DNA of 7,987 nucleotides from Thermohalobaculum sp038528605 (GCA_038528605.1 JBCBEP010000138.1:1-7987); one strand, 5' to 3'; counted from the first letter of the stretch, positions 1 through 6,411 are shown. Program-made: numbers and translations. The notes: generated by a model from the sequence alone, not told the origin.

Positions 1-1
1 G

Positions 2-217
2 CGCGTACGCCAGCGCGCCAAGCAGCGCGGGGTTGAGCTTGCCATGGTGATCTCCGACCACGCGGACTGGGACGAGCTCTGTGACACTATCCTCGAGACC
101 GGCGCCTCCGAGATCTGGGTCACCCACGGCGCGGAGGAAGCCCTCTGCCACTGGTGCGCCACCCGCGGGATCGAGGCCCGCCCCCTCAGCATCGCCGGCC
201 GCGGCGAGGAGGACTAG
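2..217 (+). CDS. Ligase-associated DNA exonuclease, C-terminal fragment (cut by window edge)
   Basis: Only the last 71 codons are present; the reading frame enters from the left edge and ends at TAG 215-217. The visible protein holds the segment VISDHADWDEL, then WVTHG, then EALCHWCATRGIEARPL. This pattern (SDHADW, then VTHG about 25 residues on) is typical of the C-terminal metal-binding part of the metallo-beta-lactamase/beta-CASP nucleases named ligase-associated DNA exonuclease, which resemble mRNA 3'-end processing factors. The His and Asp of SDHAD are probably metal ligands. Such genes are usually followed directly by an ATP-dependent DNA ligase and a DEXH helicase and are thought to act in DNA end repair. 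Here no ligase follows: a short spacer and a convergent metabolic gene come next. The N-terminal HxHxDH metal site lies outside the window, so intactness cannot be judged. Confidence 0.85.
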   Translation, partial: RVRQRAKQRGVELAMVISDHADWDELCDTILETGASEIWVTHGAEEALCHWCATRGIEARPLSIAGRGEED

Positions 218-266
218 CGGGTAGGCTCCGTGGGAGCAGCCGCTTCCCAGTCATCCTCCGGACCCC

Positions 267-294
267 GTCATCCTCCGGCTTGACCGGAGGATCC
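267..294. repeat. REP-like palindromic repeat with a preceding half copy
   Basis: A perfect 9-bp inverted repeat, ATCCTCCGG at 270-278 and CCGGAGGAT at 284-292, flanks a 5-nt loop CTTGA. The first 12 bases of the unit (GTCATCCTCCGG, 267-278) also occur at 250-261 as a half copy without its right arm. Elements of the form GTCATCCTC-GG-CTTGA-CC-GAGGAT are scattered through intergenic DNA of many alphaproteobacteria; this identification is from memory. It lies between the convergent ends of the exonuclease and demethylase genes. It could therefore also act as a transcript-end hairpin, although no T-run follows. Confidence 0.75.
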
Positions 295-343
295 AGATCA
301 GCGGCAACGACGGGCCCCGGGGATCCGGCAGGCACGCTAAGCC

Positions 344-2386
344 CTACCAGAGCACGCCGAGCCGCATCGCATCGTAGATCGCGGCATGGGTGTTCCGGGG
401 CGAGACCGCGTCGCCGATCCGGTAGAGTGTGAACGCCCCCGCCGCATTCCGCTGCGGAAACGGCATCGGCCGCCCCGCGATCATCGCCTCGTAATCCACC
501 GCGCCGAGGTTGCGGGATTGCGGCTTCAGCGCCGCGTAGAGGTCGTCGAGCGGCACGGTCGCGTTGTTCACCACCACCTGGTCGAATGCCCGCACCTGCC
601 GGAGATCGCTGTAATCCGTCCCGATCTCCGCCTCGAGCACATTGCCTGCCCGGCGCACGGCCCTGAGCCGCTCCATCACCGTGAACCGCGCGCCCTTGCC
701 CTGCAGCGCCTTCACATAGGGCACCAGGTTCATGCCCATCACTTCCGGCGAGAAGCTGCGGTCCCGCGTCATCACCTCGACCTGGCCGCCCGCTGCCGCC
801 ACGACTTCCGCGGCCATCAATGCCGCATGGTCGCCGGCATCGTCGTAAACGAGCACGTTCGAGCCCGGCGCCACGTCGCCCGAGATCAGATCCCAGGACG
901 ACACGACCAGTTCCTCCCCGCCCTCCGGCACGGTTGTGTCCGGCAGGCCCCCGGTCGCGATCACCACCACGTCCGGCGCCTCCGCCAGCACATCCTCCGC
1001 CTCGGCGAACACGTTGAAGCGAAACTCCACGTCGCGCGCCGCGCACTGCGCCATCCGCCAGTCGATGATCCCGATCATCTCGCGCCGGCGGGGAGACTGG
1101 GCGGTGAGACGCACCTGGCCGCCGGGGTCGGGCGCCGCCTCGAACACGGTCACCCGATGTCCCCGCTCCGCCGCCACGCGCGCGGCCTCGAGCCCGCCGG
1201 GCCCCGCGCCCACGATAACGGCCCGCCTGGAAACCTCCGCCCGCGGGATGGCATGCGGCAGCGTCAGCTCGCGCCCGGTGGAGGGGTTATGGATGCAGAG
1301 CGCCTCGCCCCCCTGATAGATCCGGTCGAGACAGTAGGTGGCGCCGACGCAGGGGCGGATGTCGTCCTCCCGCCGCTCCATGATCTTCCGCACGATCTCG
1401 GGGTCGGCGATGTGTGCCCGCGTCATCCCCACCATGTCGAGCAGCCCGGCGCCCACCGCGTGCCGGGCCGTCGCCACATCCGGAATGCGCGCCGCGTGGA
1501 AGGTGGGCAGCCCGGTCTCCGCCCGCACCGCCCCCGCGAAGTCCAGATGCGGCGCATAGCGCATGCCCTGTACCGGGATCACATCGACGAGCGAGGCATC
1601 GGTGTAGACCCGACCGCGGATGATGTTAAAGAAATCCACCAGCCCGCCGGCCTTCAGCACCCGCGCGATCTCAAGCCCCTCCTCCGCGCTGATACCGCCC
1701 TTCTGCACCTCGTCGGCCACGAAGCGGATGCCCACGATGAATTCAGGCCCCACCCGTTCCCGTACGGCCGTGAGCACCTCGAGCGAGAACCGCATCCGGT
1801 CTGCCAGCGCCTCACCCCCGTAGGGCGCTTCCAGCTGATTGGTGAGAGGCGACCAGAACGCATCGAGCAAGTGCCCATAAGCCTCGATCTCGATGCCATC
1901 GAGCCCCGCGGCCTTCATCCGCTCCGCCGCATCGGCATAGTCCTGCACGATCCGCTCCCGGTCCCAGTCCTCCAGCAGCTTCGGATAGGCCCGGTGTGCA
2001 GGCTCCATCTTGCGCGTCGAGGCGAGGGAGGGCAGCCAGTCCCCCTTGTTCCAGCCCGTGCGCCGGCCGAGATGCGTGAGCTGGATCATCACCGCCGCGC
2101 CATGCGCCTGGCAGGCCTCCGCCAGCTTCGCGAGCCAGGGCACCACCTCGTCCTTCCAGGCAAGCACGTTGTTGAAGCTTGGCGGGCTGTCCCGGCTCAC
2201 GGTGGCCGAGCCCGCCGTCATCGTCAGCGCCACGCCGCCCTTTGCCCGCGCTTCGTGGTAGGCGCGGTAGCGATCCTTCGGCAGCCCGTCCTCCGGGTAG
2301 GCCGGCTCATGGCTCGTCGTCATGATCCGGTTCTTCAGCGTCAGGTGCTTGAGCTGATAGGGCTGCATCAGGGCGTCGTTGCTCAT
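344..2386 (-). CDS. Flavin/Fe-S N-demethylase (dimethylglycine / N-methylproline demethylase family, DgcA/StcD-like)
   Basis: The 680-aa protein should oxidatively remove an N-methyl group from a methylated amino acid (dimethylglycine, N-methylproline or similar), releasing formaldehyde and passing electrons on through an Fe-S cluster. Residues 1-340 form an Old Yellow Enzyme/trimethylamine-dehydrogenase TIM barrel: it has LKNRIMTTSHEPAY near 17-30, QLTHLGRR at 102-109, the active-site region AYGH at 169-172, and MVGMTRAHIADP near 318-329. A cysteine cluster follows (C346, C352, C364). A dinucleotide fold then starts at VIVGAGPGG (390-398) and continues with VFEAAPDPGGQ (414-424). No Cys lies at the place of the covalent-FMN Cys of trimethylamine dehydrogenase. 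The frame is open upstream to 2680, but ATG 2384-2386 fits the family N-terminus (MSNDALMQPYQLKHLTLKNR) and has a GGGAG box 7 nt upstream. It is divergent from hutU. A partner such as DgcB is not visible. The exact substrate is undecided, so no symbol is given. Confidence 0.93.
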   Translation of the reverse strand: MSNDALMQPYQLKHLTLKNRIMTTSHEPAYPEDGLPKDRYRAYHEARAKGGVALTMTAGSATVSRDSPPSFNNVLAWKDEVVPWLAKLAEACQAHGAAVMIQLTHLGRRTGWNKGDWLPSLASTRKMEPAHRAYPKLLEDWDRERIVQDYADAAERMKAAGLDGIEIEAYGHLLDAFWSPLTNQLEAPYGGEALADRMRFSLEVLTAVRERVGPEFIVGIRFVADEVQKGGISAEEGLEIARVLKAGGLVDFFNIIRGRVYTDASLVDVIPVQGMRYAPHLDFAGAVRAETGLPTFHAARIPDVATARHAVGAGLLDMVGMTRAHIADPEIVRKIMERREDDIRPCVGATYCLDRIYQGGEALCIHNPSTGRELTLPHAIPRAEVSRRAVIVGAGPGGLEAARVAAERGHRVTVFEAAPDPGGQVRLTAQSPRRREMIGIIDWRMAQCAARDVEFRFNVFAEAEDVLAEAPDVVVIATGGLPDTTVPEGGEELVVSSWDLISGDVAPGSNVLVYDDAGDHAALMAAEVVAAAGGQVEVMTRDRSFSPEVMGMNLVPYVKALQGKGARFTVMERLRAVRRAGNVLEAEIGTDYSDLRQVRAFDQVVVNNATVPLDDLYAALKPQSRNLGAVDYEAMIAGRPMPFPQRNAAGAFTLYRIGDAVSPRNTHAAIYDAMRLGVLW

Positions 2387-2393
2387 CCGTCGT

Positions 2394-2398
2394 CTCCC
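2394..2398 (-). promoter_or_regulatory. Ribosome binding site of the demethylase gene
   Basis: On the minus strand GGGAG lies 7 nt before ATG 2386. It supports this start over the open-frame extension reaching back to 2680, which would overlap the divergent hutU coding region. Confidence 0.6.
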
Positions 2399-2525
2399 GG
2401 GATGTGGCTGCCCCAAGAGAAGACCTCGCCCTCCCTGCTGTCGATGCCGAAAGCGACGCTCCGCCCGCGCTCCATGCCGCACACGAACCGCCCGCCCCAT
2501 GTTCGCGCAGCGTTCAGGCTTACGC

Positions 2526-2537
2526 GGCGCGCGCGCC
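2526..2537. promoter_or_regulatory. 12-bp GC-only palindrome in the demethylase/hutU divergent region
   Basis: GGCGCGCGCGCC is a perfect 12-bp palindrome located 36 nt before the hutU start, in the 187-bp region separating the two divergent genes. It may be an operator, but in DNA this GC-rich such a simple alternating tract can arise by chance. No convincing -35/-10 pair could be picked out in either direction. Confidence 0.25.
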
Positions 2538-2543
2538 GGTGCA

Positions 2544-2559
2544 TGCTGTGCGCGCAGCA
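2544..2559. promoter_or_regulatory. Candidate operator: 16-bp near-perfect inverted repeat before hutU
   Basis: TGCTGTGCGCGCAGCA pairs with its own reverse complement at 14 of 16 positions: the TGCTG and CAGCA arms are perfect, and the only mismatch is the pair 2549/2554. It ends 4 nt before the hutU ribosome binding site, a common place for a repressor site. hut genes are often controlled by the GntR-type repressor HutC, but I cannot match this sequence to a known HutC consensus, so the regulator is unknown. Confidence 0.4.
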
Positions 2560-2563
2560 GGCC

Positions 2564-2568
2564 GGAGG
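2564..2568 (+). promoter_or_regulatory. Ribosome binding site of hutU
   Basis: GGAGG lies 5 nt before ATG 2574-2576 and fixes this start; the open frame otherwise runs back to 2379 without family-like sequence. Confidence 0.75.
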
Positions 2569-2573
2569 CACCG

Positions 2574-4244
2574 ATGAACGACCGCTTCAAGAATGCCCGC
2601 GAGGTGCGCGCCCCGCGTGGCCCCGAGCTCAACTGCCTCGGCTGGGGCCAGGAAGCAGCCTTCCGGATGATCCAGAACAACCTCGATGCGGAAGTGGCCG
2701 AGAACCCGGCGGAGCTCGTCGTCTACGGCGGTATCGGCCGCGCTGCGCGGAGCTGGGACGATTTCGACCGCATCCTCGCCACGCTGCAGCGCCTGAAGGC
2801 GGACGAGACGCTGCTCGTCCAGTCAGGCCGCCCCGTCGCGGTGGCCCGCACGCATGCAGACGCCCCCCGCGTGCTGATCGCGAATTCGAACCTCGTGCCC
2901 GCCTGGGCGACCTGGAGGCATTTCAACGAGCTCGATCGCCTCGGCCTGATGATGTACGGGCAGATGACCGCGGGCTCGTGGATCTATATCGGCACGCAAG
3001 GCATCGTTCAGGGCACCTACGAAACCTTCGCCGAAGCCGGGCGCCGGCACTACGATGGCAGCCTGAAGGGCCGCTGGATCCTCACCGCGGGCCTTGGCGG
3101 CATGGGCGGGGCGCAGCCGCTCGCGGCCGTCTTCGCCGGCGCCTGCTGCCTCGCCGTCGAATGCGACGAGACGCGGATCGATTTCCGCCTCCGCACCCGC
3201 TACCTCGACGAGAAGGCGACTGACCTCGACACCGCCCTAGCGATGATCGACCGCTTCACAAAGGCGGGCGAGGCGCGCTCCGTCGGCCTCCTCGGCAACG
3301 CGGCCGACGTGTTCCCGAAGCTCGTTCGGCGCGGCGTGCGGCCGGACATCGTCACCGACCAGACCTCGGCACATGACCCCGTCAACGGCTACCTGCCCGC
3401 CGGCTGGTCCCTCGGCGAATGGCGCGCCAAGCGTGAGAGCGACCCTGCCGCCGTGGAGGCAGCCGCCCGCGCCTCCATGCGCACCCATGTCGAGGCCATG
3501 GTGGCCTTCTGGGAAGCGGGGCTCCCTGTGCTCGACTACGGCAACAACATCCGACAGGTCGCGAAGGACGAGGGGCTGGAGAACGCCTTCGCGTTCCCCG
3601 GCTTCGTCCCCGCCTATATCCGCCCGCTCTTCTGCCGCGGCATCGGCCCCTTCCGCTGGTGCGCGCTCTCGGGCGACCCCGAGGACATCTACGCCACGGA
3701 TGCGAAGATGAAGGAGCTTTTCCCCGAGAACATCCATCTCCACCAGTGGCTCGACATGGCGCGGGAGCGGATCGCGTTTCAGGGCCTGCCCGCCCGCATC
3801 TGCTGGATCGGGCTCGGGGACCGACACCGCGCCGGCCTCGCCTTCAACGAGATGGTGGCGAAAGGCGAACTGAAGGCCCCGGTGGTGATCGGCCGCGACC
3901 ATCTCGATTCAGGGTCCGTTGCCAGCCCCAACCGCGAGACGGAGGCGATGAAGGACGGGTCGGATGCGGTGTCGGACTGGCCCCTCCTCAACGCCCTCCT
4001 CAATACCGCGTCCGGCGCCACCTGGGTCTCGCTGCATCATGGCGGGGGCGTGGGCATGGGCTACTCGCAGCATGCCGGCATGGTCGCGGTAGCCGACGGC
4101 ACGGCCGATGCTGCCCGCCGCCTAGAACGCGTCCTTTGGAACGACCCGGCCTCCGGCGTCTGGCGCCACGCCGACGCCGGCTACGATGACGCTCTAACCT
4201 GCGCCCGCGACCACAGCCTCGACCTGCCCGGCCTCACGACCTGA
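2574..4244 (+). CDS. hutU: Urocanate hydratase (urocanase)
   Basis: The cytoplasmic enzyme converts urocanate to 4-imidazolone-5-propionate, the second step of histidine degradation, using tightly bound NAD+ as an electrophile. The protein has 556 aa, the usual family length (about 557). Family motifs run throughout: NNLDAEVAENP (35-45), YGGIGRAARSW (51-61, with the NAD-contact pair G52-G53), QMTAGSWIYIGTQGIVQGTYE (130-150), the dinucleotide motif AGLGGMGGAQP (172-182), VTDQTSAHDP (260-269), DYGNNIRQ (321-328), FCRGIGPFRW (353-362), GLPARICW (404-411) and SLHHGGGVGMG (486-496). C410 falls exactly at the active-site Cys410 known from Pseudomonas urocanase, so the gene looks intact and active. 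A strong GGAGG box supports the start. No other hut gene is visible on either side; the only close partner is the divergent N-demethylase. Codon use is G/C-biased like the neighbouring genes. Confidence 0.98.
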   Translation: MNDRFKNAREVRAPRGPELNCLGWGQEAAFRMIQNNLDAEVAENPAELVVYGGIGRAARSWDDFDRILATLQRLKADETLLVQSGRPVAVARTHADAPRVLIANSNLVPAWATWRHFNELDRLGLMMYGQMTAGSWIYIGTQGIVQGTYETFAEAGRRHYDGSLKGRWILTAGLGGMGGAQPLAAVFAGACCLAVECDETRIDFRLRTRYLDEKATDLDTALAMIDRFTKAGEARSVGLLGNAADVFPKLVRRGVRPDIVTDQTSAHDPVNGYLPAGWSLGEWRAKRESDPAAVEAAARASMRTHVEAMVAFWEAGLPVLDYGNNIRQVAKDEGLENAFAFPGFVPAYIRPLFCRGIGPFRWCALSGDPEDIYATDAKMKELFPENIHLHQWLDMARERIAFQGLPARICWIGLGDRHRAGLAFNEMVAKGELKAPVVIGRDHLDSGSVASPNRETEAMKDGSDAVSDWPLLNALLNTASGATWVSLHHGGGVGMGYSQHAGMVAVADGTADAARRLERVLWNDPASGVWRHADAGYDDALTCARDHSLDLPGLTT

Positions 4245-4758
4245 CACTAGATTTCGTTCGGGAGAAGAGATCACCCTGGCTCCGGCGGTAAAGCTCAACC
4301 CCGCAACCAGCGGATGAACAGTGAGTAATTATGCCTTCCAAAACCCACACAACGAAGATAATTGATGCCTTTTACTATGAGGGACCATCCGTTGAATTCT
4401 CAAACGCATTGATCGGTGGGAGCAGTCCACCCAAACAAAAAGCACTCAAGATTGCTCAGAGCGCATGTGCAACAAAAGTGGTCGTGTGTATCACCGTCGA
4501 GCCGCGTGCTGAAACCTCGGAAGAACCCTGTGCCACAAAGCCGAGGCACCGCCACTTCGGTGTGGGATGTTCTCCGCCGCTCCGACATCGGACGTTGGTT
4601 AGGACTGCGGCATTCAACACTTTGGGCTCGGATTAGTCCTTTTCTTGCTTTGGGGTTGCGGGGAGGGAGGCGGGTTGATCATGCCGGGGATCGTCGTGGA
4701 GGCGTGGCCGTGAGGTGCTGAGCAGCCCGGTGCCTGGTGGGCCGTGAGCGCTCCTGCT
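4245..4758. other. 514-bp intergenic stretch, AT-rich in its first part, no convincing gene
   Basis: This lies between the convergent hutU and universal stress genes. Counting by hand, 4321-4500 is about 46% G+C, with 4321-4380 at about 37%, against roughly two thirds for the coding DNA around it. A 101-codon plus frame (4331-4636) starts at ATG 4331 with only a weak GTGAG upstream. Its product resembles nothing I know, it lacks the G/C third-position bias of neighbours, and overlapping frames of similar size exist on both strands (4416-4721 plus, 4400-4588 minus). A small inverted repeat GGTGG/CCACC (4415-4419 and 4427-4431) and a CCTCGG/CCGAGG pair (4515-4520 and 4541-4546) are visible but not distinctive. 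It may be a degraded foreign insertion or plain intergenic DNA. Confidence 0.55.
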
Positions 4759-4767
4759 CTAGGAGCG
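4749..4767 (-). terminator. Possible terminator hairpin at the end of the universal stress gene
   Basis: CGCTCCT (4749-4755) and AGGAGCG (4761-4767) form a 7-bp stem with a 5-nt loop. On the minus strand the hairpin includes the TAG stop codon of the stress-protein gene (4759-4761). No U-run follows downstream on the minus strand, so it does not look like a standard intrinsic terminator; it could instead protect the transcript end. Confidence 0.35.
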
Positions 4768-5172
4768 GACCACGTAGACTGAGCATTTGGCATGCGTCAC
4801 AACATGGCTTGCGGTGGTGCCCAGGATGTAATCCTGGATGCTGGGGTTGGCCGAGCCCATCACGATCACATCGACGTTCCGCTCCTCCGCATACCTGACA
4901 ATCTGGCGGTGCACCGCTCCCAAGAGGACGACCGTTTCCAGCTCCACGCCCTCGGCCGGGTAGGCTCGGATGAACTTGTTCAGCGCCTTGCCCCAGTATT
5001 CCTTCGAGTCCGTAATCTGGAGATTGCGCTCCATTTCCGGAGCCACCGTCACCACCAGCAGCTTGGCACTGCGCCGGCGTGCCATCGCAACGGCTTCCTC
5101 ATAGGCGCTGAAGTCCAGATTTGCATGGCGCAGGTTGATCGGGCTCAGGATCAGATTGGTATCGCGGGGCAT
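4759..5172 (-). CDS. Universal stress protein (UspA family, single domain)
   Basis: The 137-aa protein has the length and order of a single Usp domain: an N-terminal strand (NLILSPINL, 6-14), a helix with an AYEEAVAMARRRSAKL region, a second strand LLVVTVAP (38-45), a long helix, then LGAVHRQIVRYAEERNVDVIVMGS (84-107) and a closing segment GTTASHVVTHAKCSVYVVR (118-136). Usp proteins are cytoplasmic and bind ATP or act in stress and growth-arrest responses. The usual ATP loop G-x2-G-x9-G-S/T is altered here: G106 is followed by N109 where Gly is expected, and G118-T119 comes one residue early, so ATP binding is uncertain. Start ATG 5170-5172 has a purine-rich AAGGAAG upstream at a rather long distance. 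The gene lies 205 bp downstream of yqaA on the same strand and probably has its own promoter, although I could not identify one or an FNR-type site. Confidence 0.92.
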   Translation of the reverse strand: MPRDTNLILSPINLRHANLDFSAYEEAVAMARRRSAKLLVVTVAPEMERNLQITDSKEYWGKALNKFIRAYPAEGVELETVVLLGAVHRQIVRYAEERNVDVIVMGSANPSIQDYILGTTASHVVTHAKCSVYVVRS

Positions 5173-5377
5173 TATGGCTGCTTCCTTATCGTTCGCGTCG
5201 AGGCGGTGTCGGCGTCATACCGGCACCCTTCCTACCACGTGTGAACAGCCTCTGGCGCCCGATCGCCGCTCTCCCCGCGCGCCACAAGGAGATCGTCGTG
5301 GGCTCCGGTAGCCACGCGCCTCAGCAGAAGCAGCGAAACGGCGCGGGGCGCTCAGATGGGTGGCGGGGAAGGCGCGC

Positions 5378-5803
5378 TCAGGTAAGGGCGTAGGCGAGGA
5401 GGAGGAAGCGGCCGGTCTTGGCAAGGGCCACCAGCGTCAGGAAGAGCCAAAAGGGGGTGCGCATGATGCCCGCGATCACCGTGAAGGCGTCGCCGAAGGG
5501 CGCCCAGCTCAAGAGCAGCGTCCACACCCCGTAGCGCGCCCAGATCCCTTGAGCGCGCTCCAGCATCCGCTCGCTTACGGGAAACCAGCGCGAGCCCTTC
5601 CAGCGCTCCACATAGAGCCCCATCCACCAGTTCACGACCGAGCCGAGCGTGTTGCCGACGGAGGCGACCGTCAGCAGCAGCCAGAGGGGCGCGACCTCCT
5701 CCAGCTGCATCGCCACGAACACGATCTCGGACTGGAAGGGCAGTACCGTCGCCGCCCCGAAGGCCACGGCGAAGAGCGTGGCGAGCGCCAGCAGCGTGGT
5801 CAT
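5378..5803 (-). CDS. YqaA family inner-membrane protein (DedA/SNARE-associated-like)
   Basis: The 141-aa protein is highly hydrophobic. Segments at about 2-22, 38-60, 92-113 and 116-138 could be membrane or re-entrant helices. It matches the small YqaA branch of the DedA/VTT family, of about the same length (E. coli YqaA is about 142 aa). The visible landmarks are LPFQSEIVFVAM (21-32) with its conserved Pro and Glu, VASVGNTLGSVVN (46-58), LLLSWAPFGDAFTVIAG (96-112) with G104-D105, and the basic KTGR (129-132) before the last helix. DedA-type proteins are linked to lipid transport and membrane homeostasis; the role of the YqaA branch is not well defined. The start is ATG 5803, where GGGG and TAGGG stretches precede it but spacing is not ideal. 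It is transcribed divergently from the 5880 gene. Confidence 0.9.
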   Translation of the reverse strand: MTTLLALATLFAVAFGAATVLPFQSEIVFVAMQLEEVAPLWLLLTVASVGNTLGSVVNWWMGLYVERWKGSRWFPVSERMLERAQGIWARYGVWTLLLSWAPFGDAFTVIAGIMRTPFWLFLTLVALAKTGRFLLLAYALT

Positions 5804-5879
5804 GCCCTACCCCGCGCTTGACGCCCGCGCCCCGCCGCCCCATTGCTGCCCGACGCGTCTGAGGCCCCGGGGTACCAAG

Positions 5880-6401
5880 ATGTCATCGCTTGCACTCTCG
5901 ACGCTGCTGCTCTTGCAAGTGCCGGCGGAGACGCCCGTGGACCCGCAGCACGACGCCCTCTTCTTCAGCTTCGAGAGCGCCGATGTCAGCCTCACGGTCC
6001 TCGATGCGGACGCAGGTCTCGCGGAAATCGCCCGCGCCGAAGGCACCCCGGCCGAGGTCAGCCGCTTCGTCACCCTCGGCTATGACGTGACCGAGATCAG
6101 CCGGAGCCCCAAAGGCGGCGAGGCCGACACCCGCCTCTTCTTCGAGCTCGGCGGCGAGACCCTCGTGATCACCTTCTCCGCGAGCCCGGGCGCCGCGGGG
6201 GGCGACGACGCCAAGCCGGCAGATCGCGTTTCCACCGCGCGCGGCCGGCTGCGCGACCTGCTGAAACCGGGCGAAGCCGCCGGCACCGTGGCCGACGGCA
6301 TCACCATCTATCTCGGGGACTTCCGCCTCAACGACGCGGCGATGATGTTCACGCCCCATATGCCCCCGGGCCAGACCATCCGGATCGAGCCCGAAGACTG
6401 A
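5880..6401 (+). CDS. Hypothetical protein, 173 aa, possibly exported
   Basis: I do not recognise this family. The frame has the strong G/C third-position bias of real genes here and ends at TGA 6399-6401, 10 bp from the convergent mmsA stop. From ATG 5880 the protein starts MSSLALSTLLLLQVPAETP, a short hydrophobic stretch (about 4-14) followed by a small-residue VPA that could be a signal-peptide cleavage site. The n-region has no Lys or Arg, however, which is unusual for a signal peptide. The rest is soluble and acidic, rich in Asp, Glu, Ala and Gly, without Cys. It alternates short beta-like runs (DALFFSFES, DVSLTVLDA, TRLFFELGGETLVITFS) with a helical stretch (STARGRLRDLLK, 118-129) and ends in GDFRLNDAAMMFTPHMPPG. 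The frame is open to 5649, but the part upstream of 5880 overlaps yqaA and looks non-coding. The divergent arrangement with yqaA leaves a 76-bp shared control region. Confidence 0.75.
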   Translation: MSSLALSTLLLLQVPAETPVDPQHDALFFSFESADVSLTVLDADAGLAEIARAEGTPAEVSRFVTLGYDVTEISRSPKGGEADTRLFFELGGETLVITFSASPGAAGGDDAKPADRVSTARGRLRDLLKPGEAAGTVADGITIYLGDFRLNDAAMMFTPHMPPGQTIRIEPED

Positions 6402-6411
6402 CGGCAGAGCG

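Noticed and set aside
186..1046. 286-codon minus-strand frame overlapping the demethylase C-terminus.
   Set aside because: It is a Gly/Arg-rich shadow frame with no protein-like features.
2387..2680. N-terminal extension of the demethylase frame to 2680.
   Set aside because: It would overlap the start of hutU, its sequence is unlike the family, and ATG 2386 has a good ribosome binding site and the family N-terminus.
386..3223. A 945-codon open frame on the plus strand, antisense to the demethylase and running on into hutU.
   Set aside because: It is a typical antisense artefact of high-GC DNA. Its product is Arg/His/Pro-rich without domains, while the overlapping genes have full family matches.
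2574..4244. HutU as a thiourocanate hydratase of ergothioneine breakdown.
   Set aside because: Full-length canonical urocanase motifs, including C410 and the NAD-contact residues, fit ordinary HutU, and no ergothionase-like gene is nearby.
4331..4636. 101-codon plus-strand frame in the hutU/stress-gene gap.
   Set aside because: Weak ribosome binding site, no codon bias, no recognisable motif, and competing frames on both strands. It is kept only as part of the described gap.
5818..5846. TTGACG as a -35 box for the 5880 gene.
   Set aside because: No acceptable -10 element lies 16-18 bp downstream (CATTGC at best), so the promoter cannot be supported.
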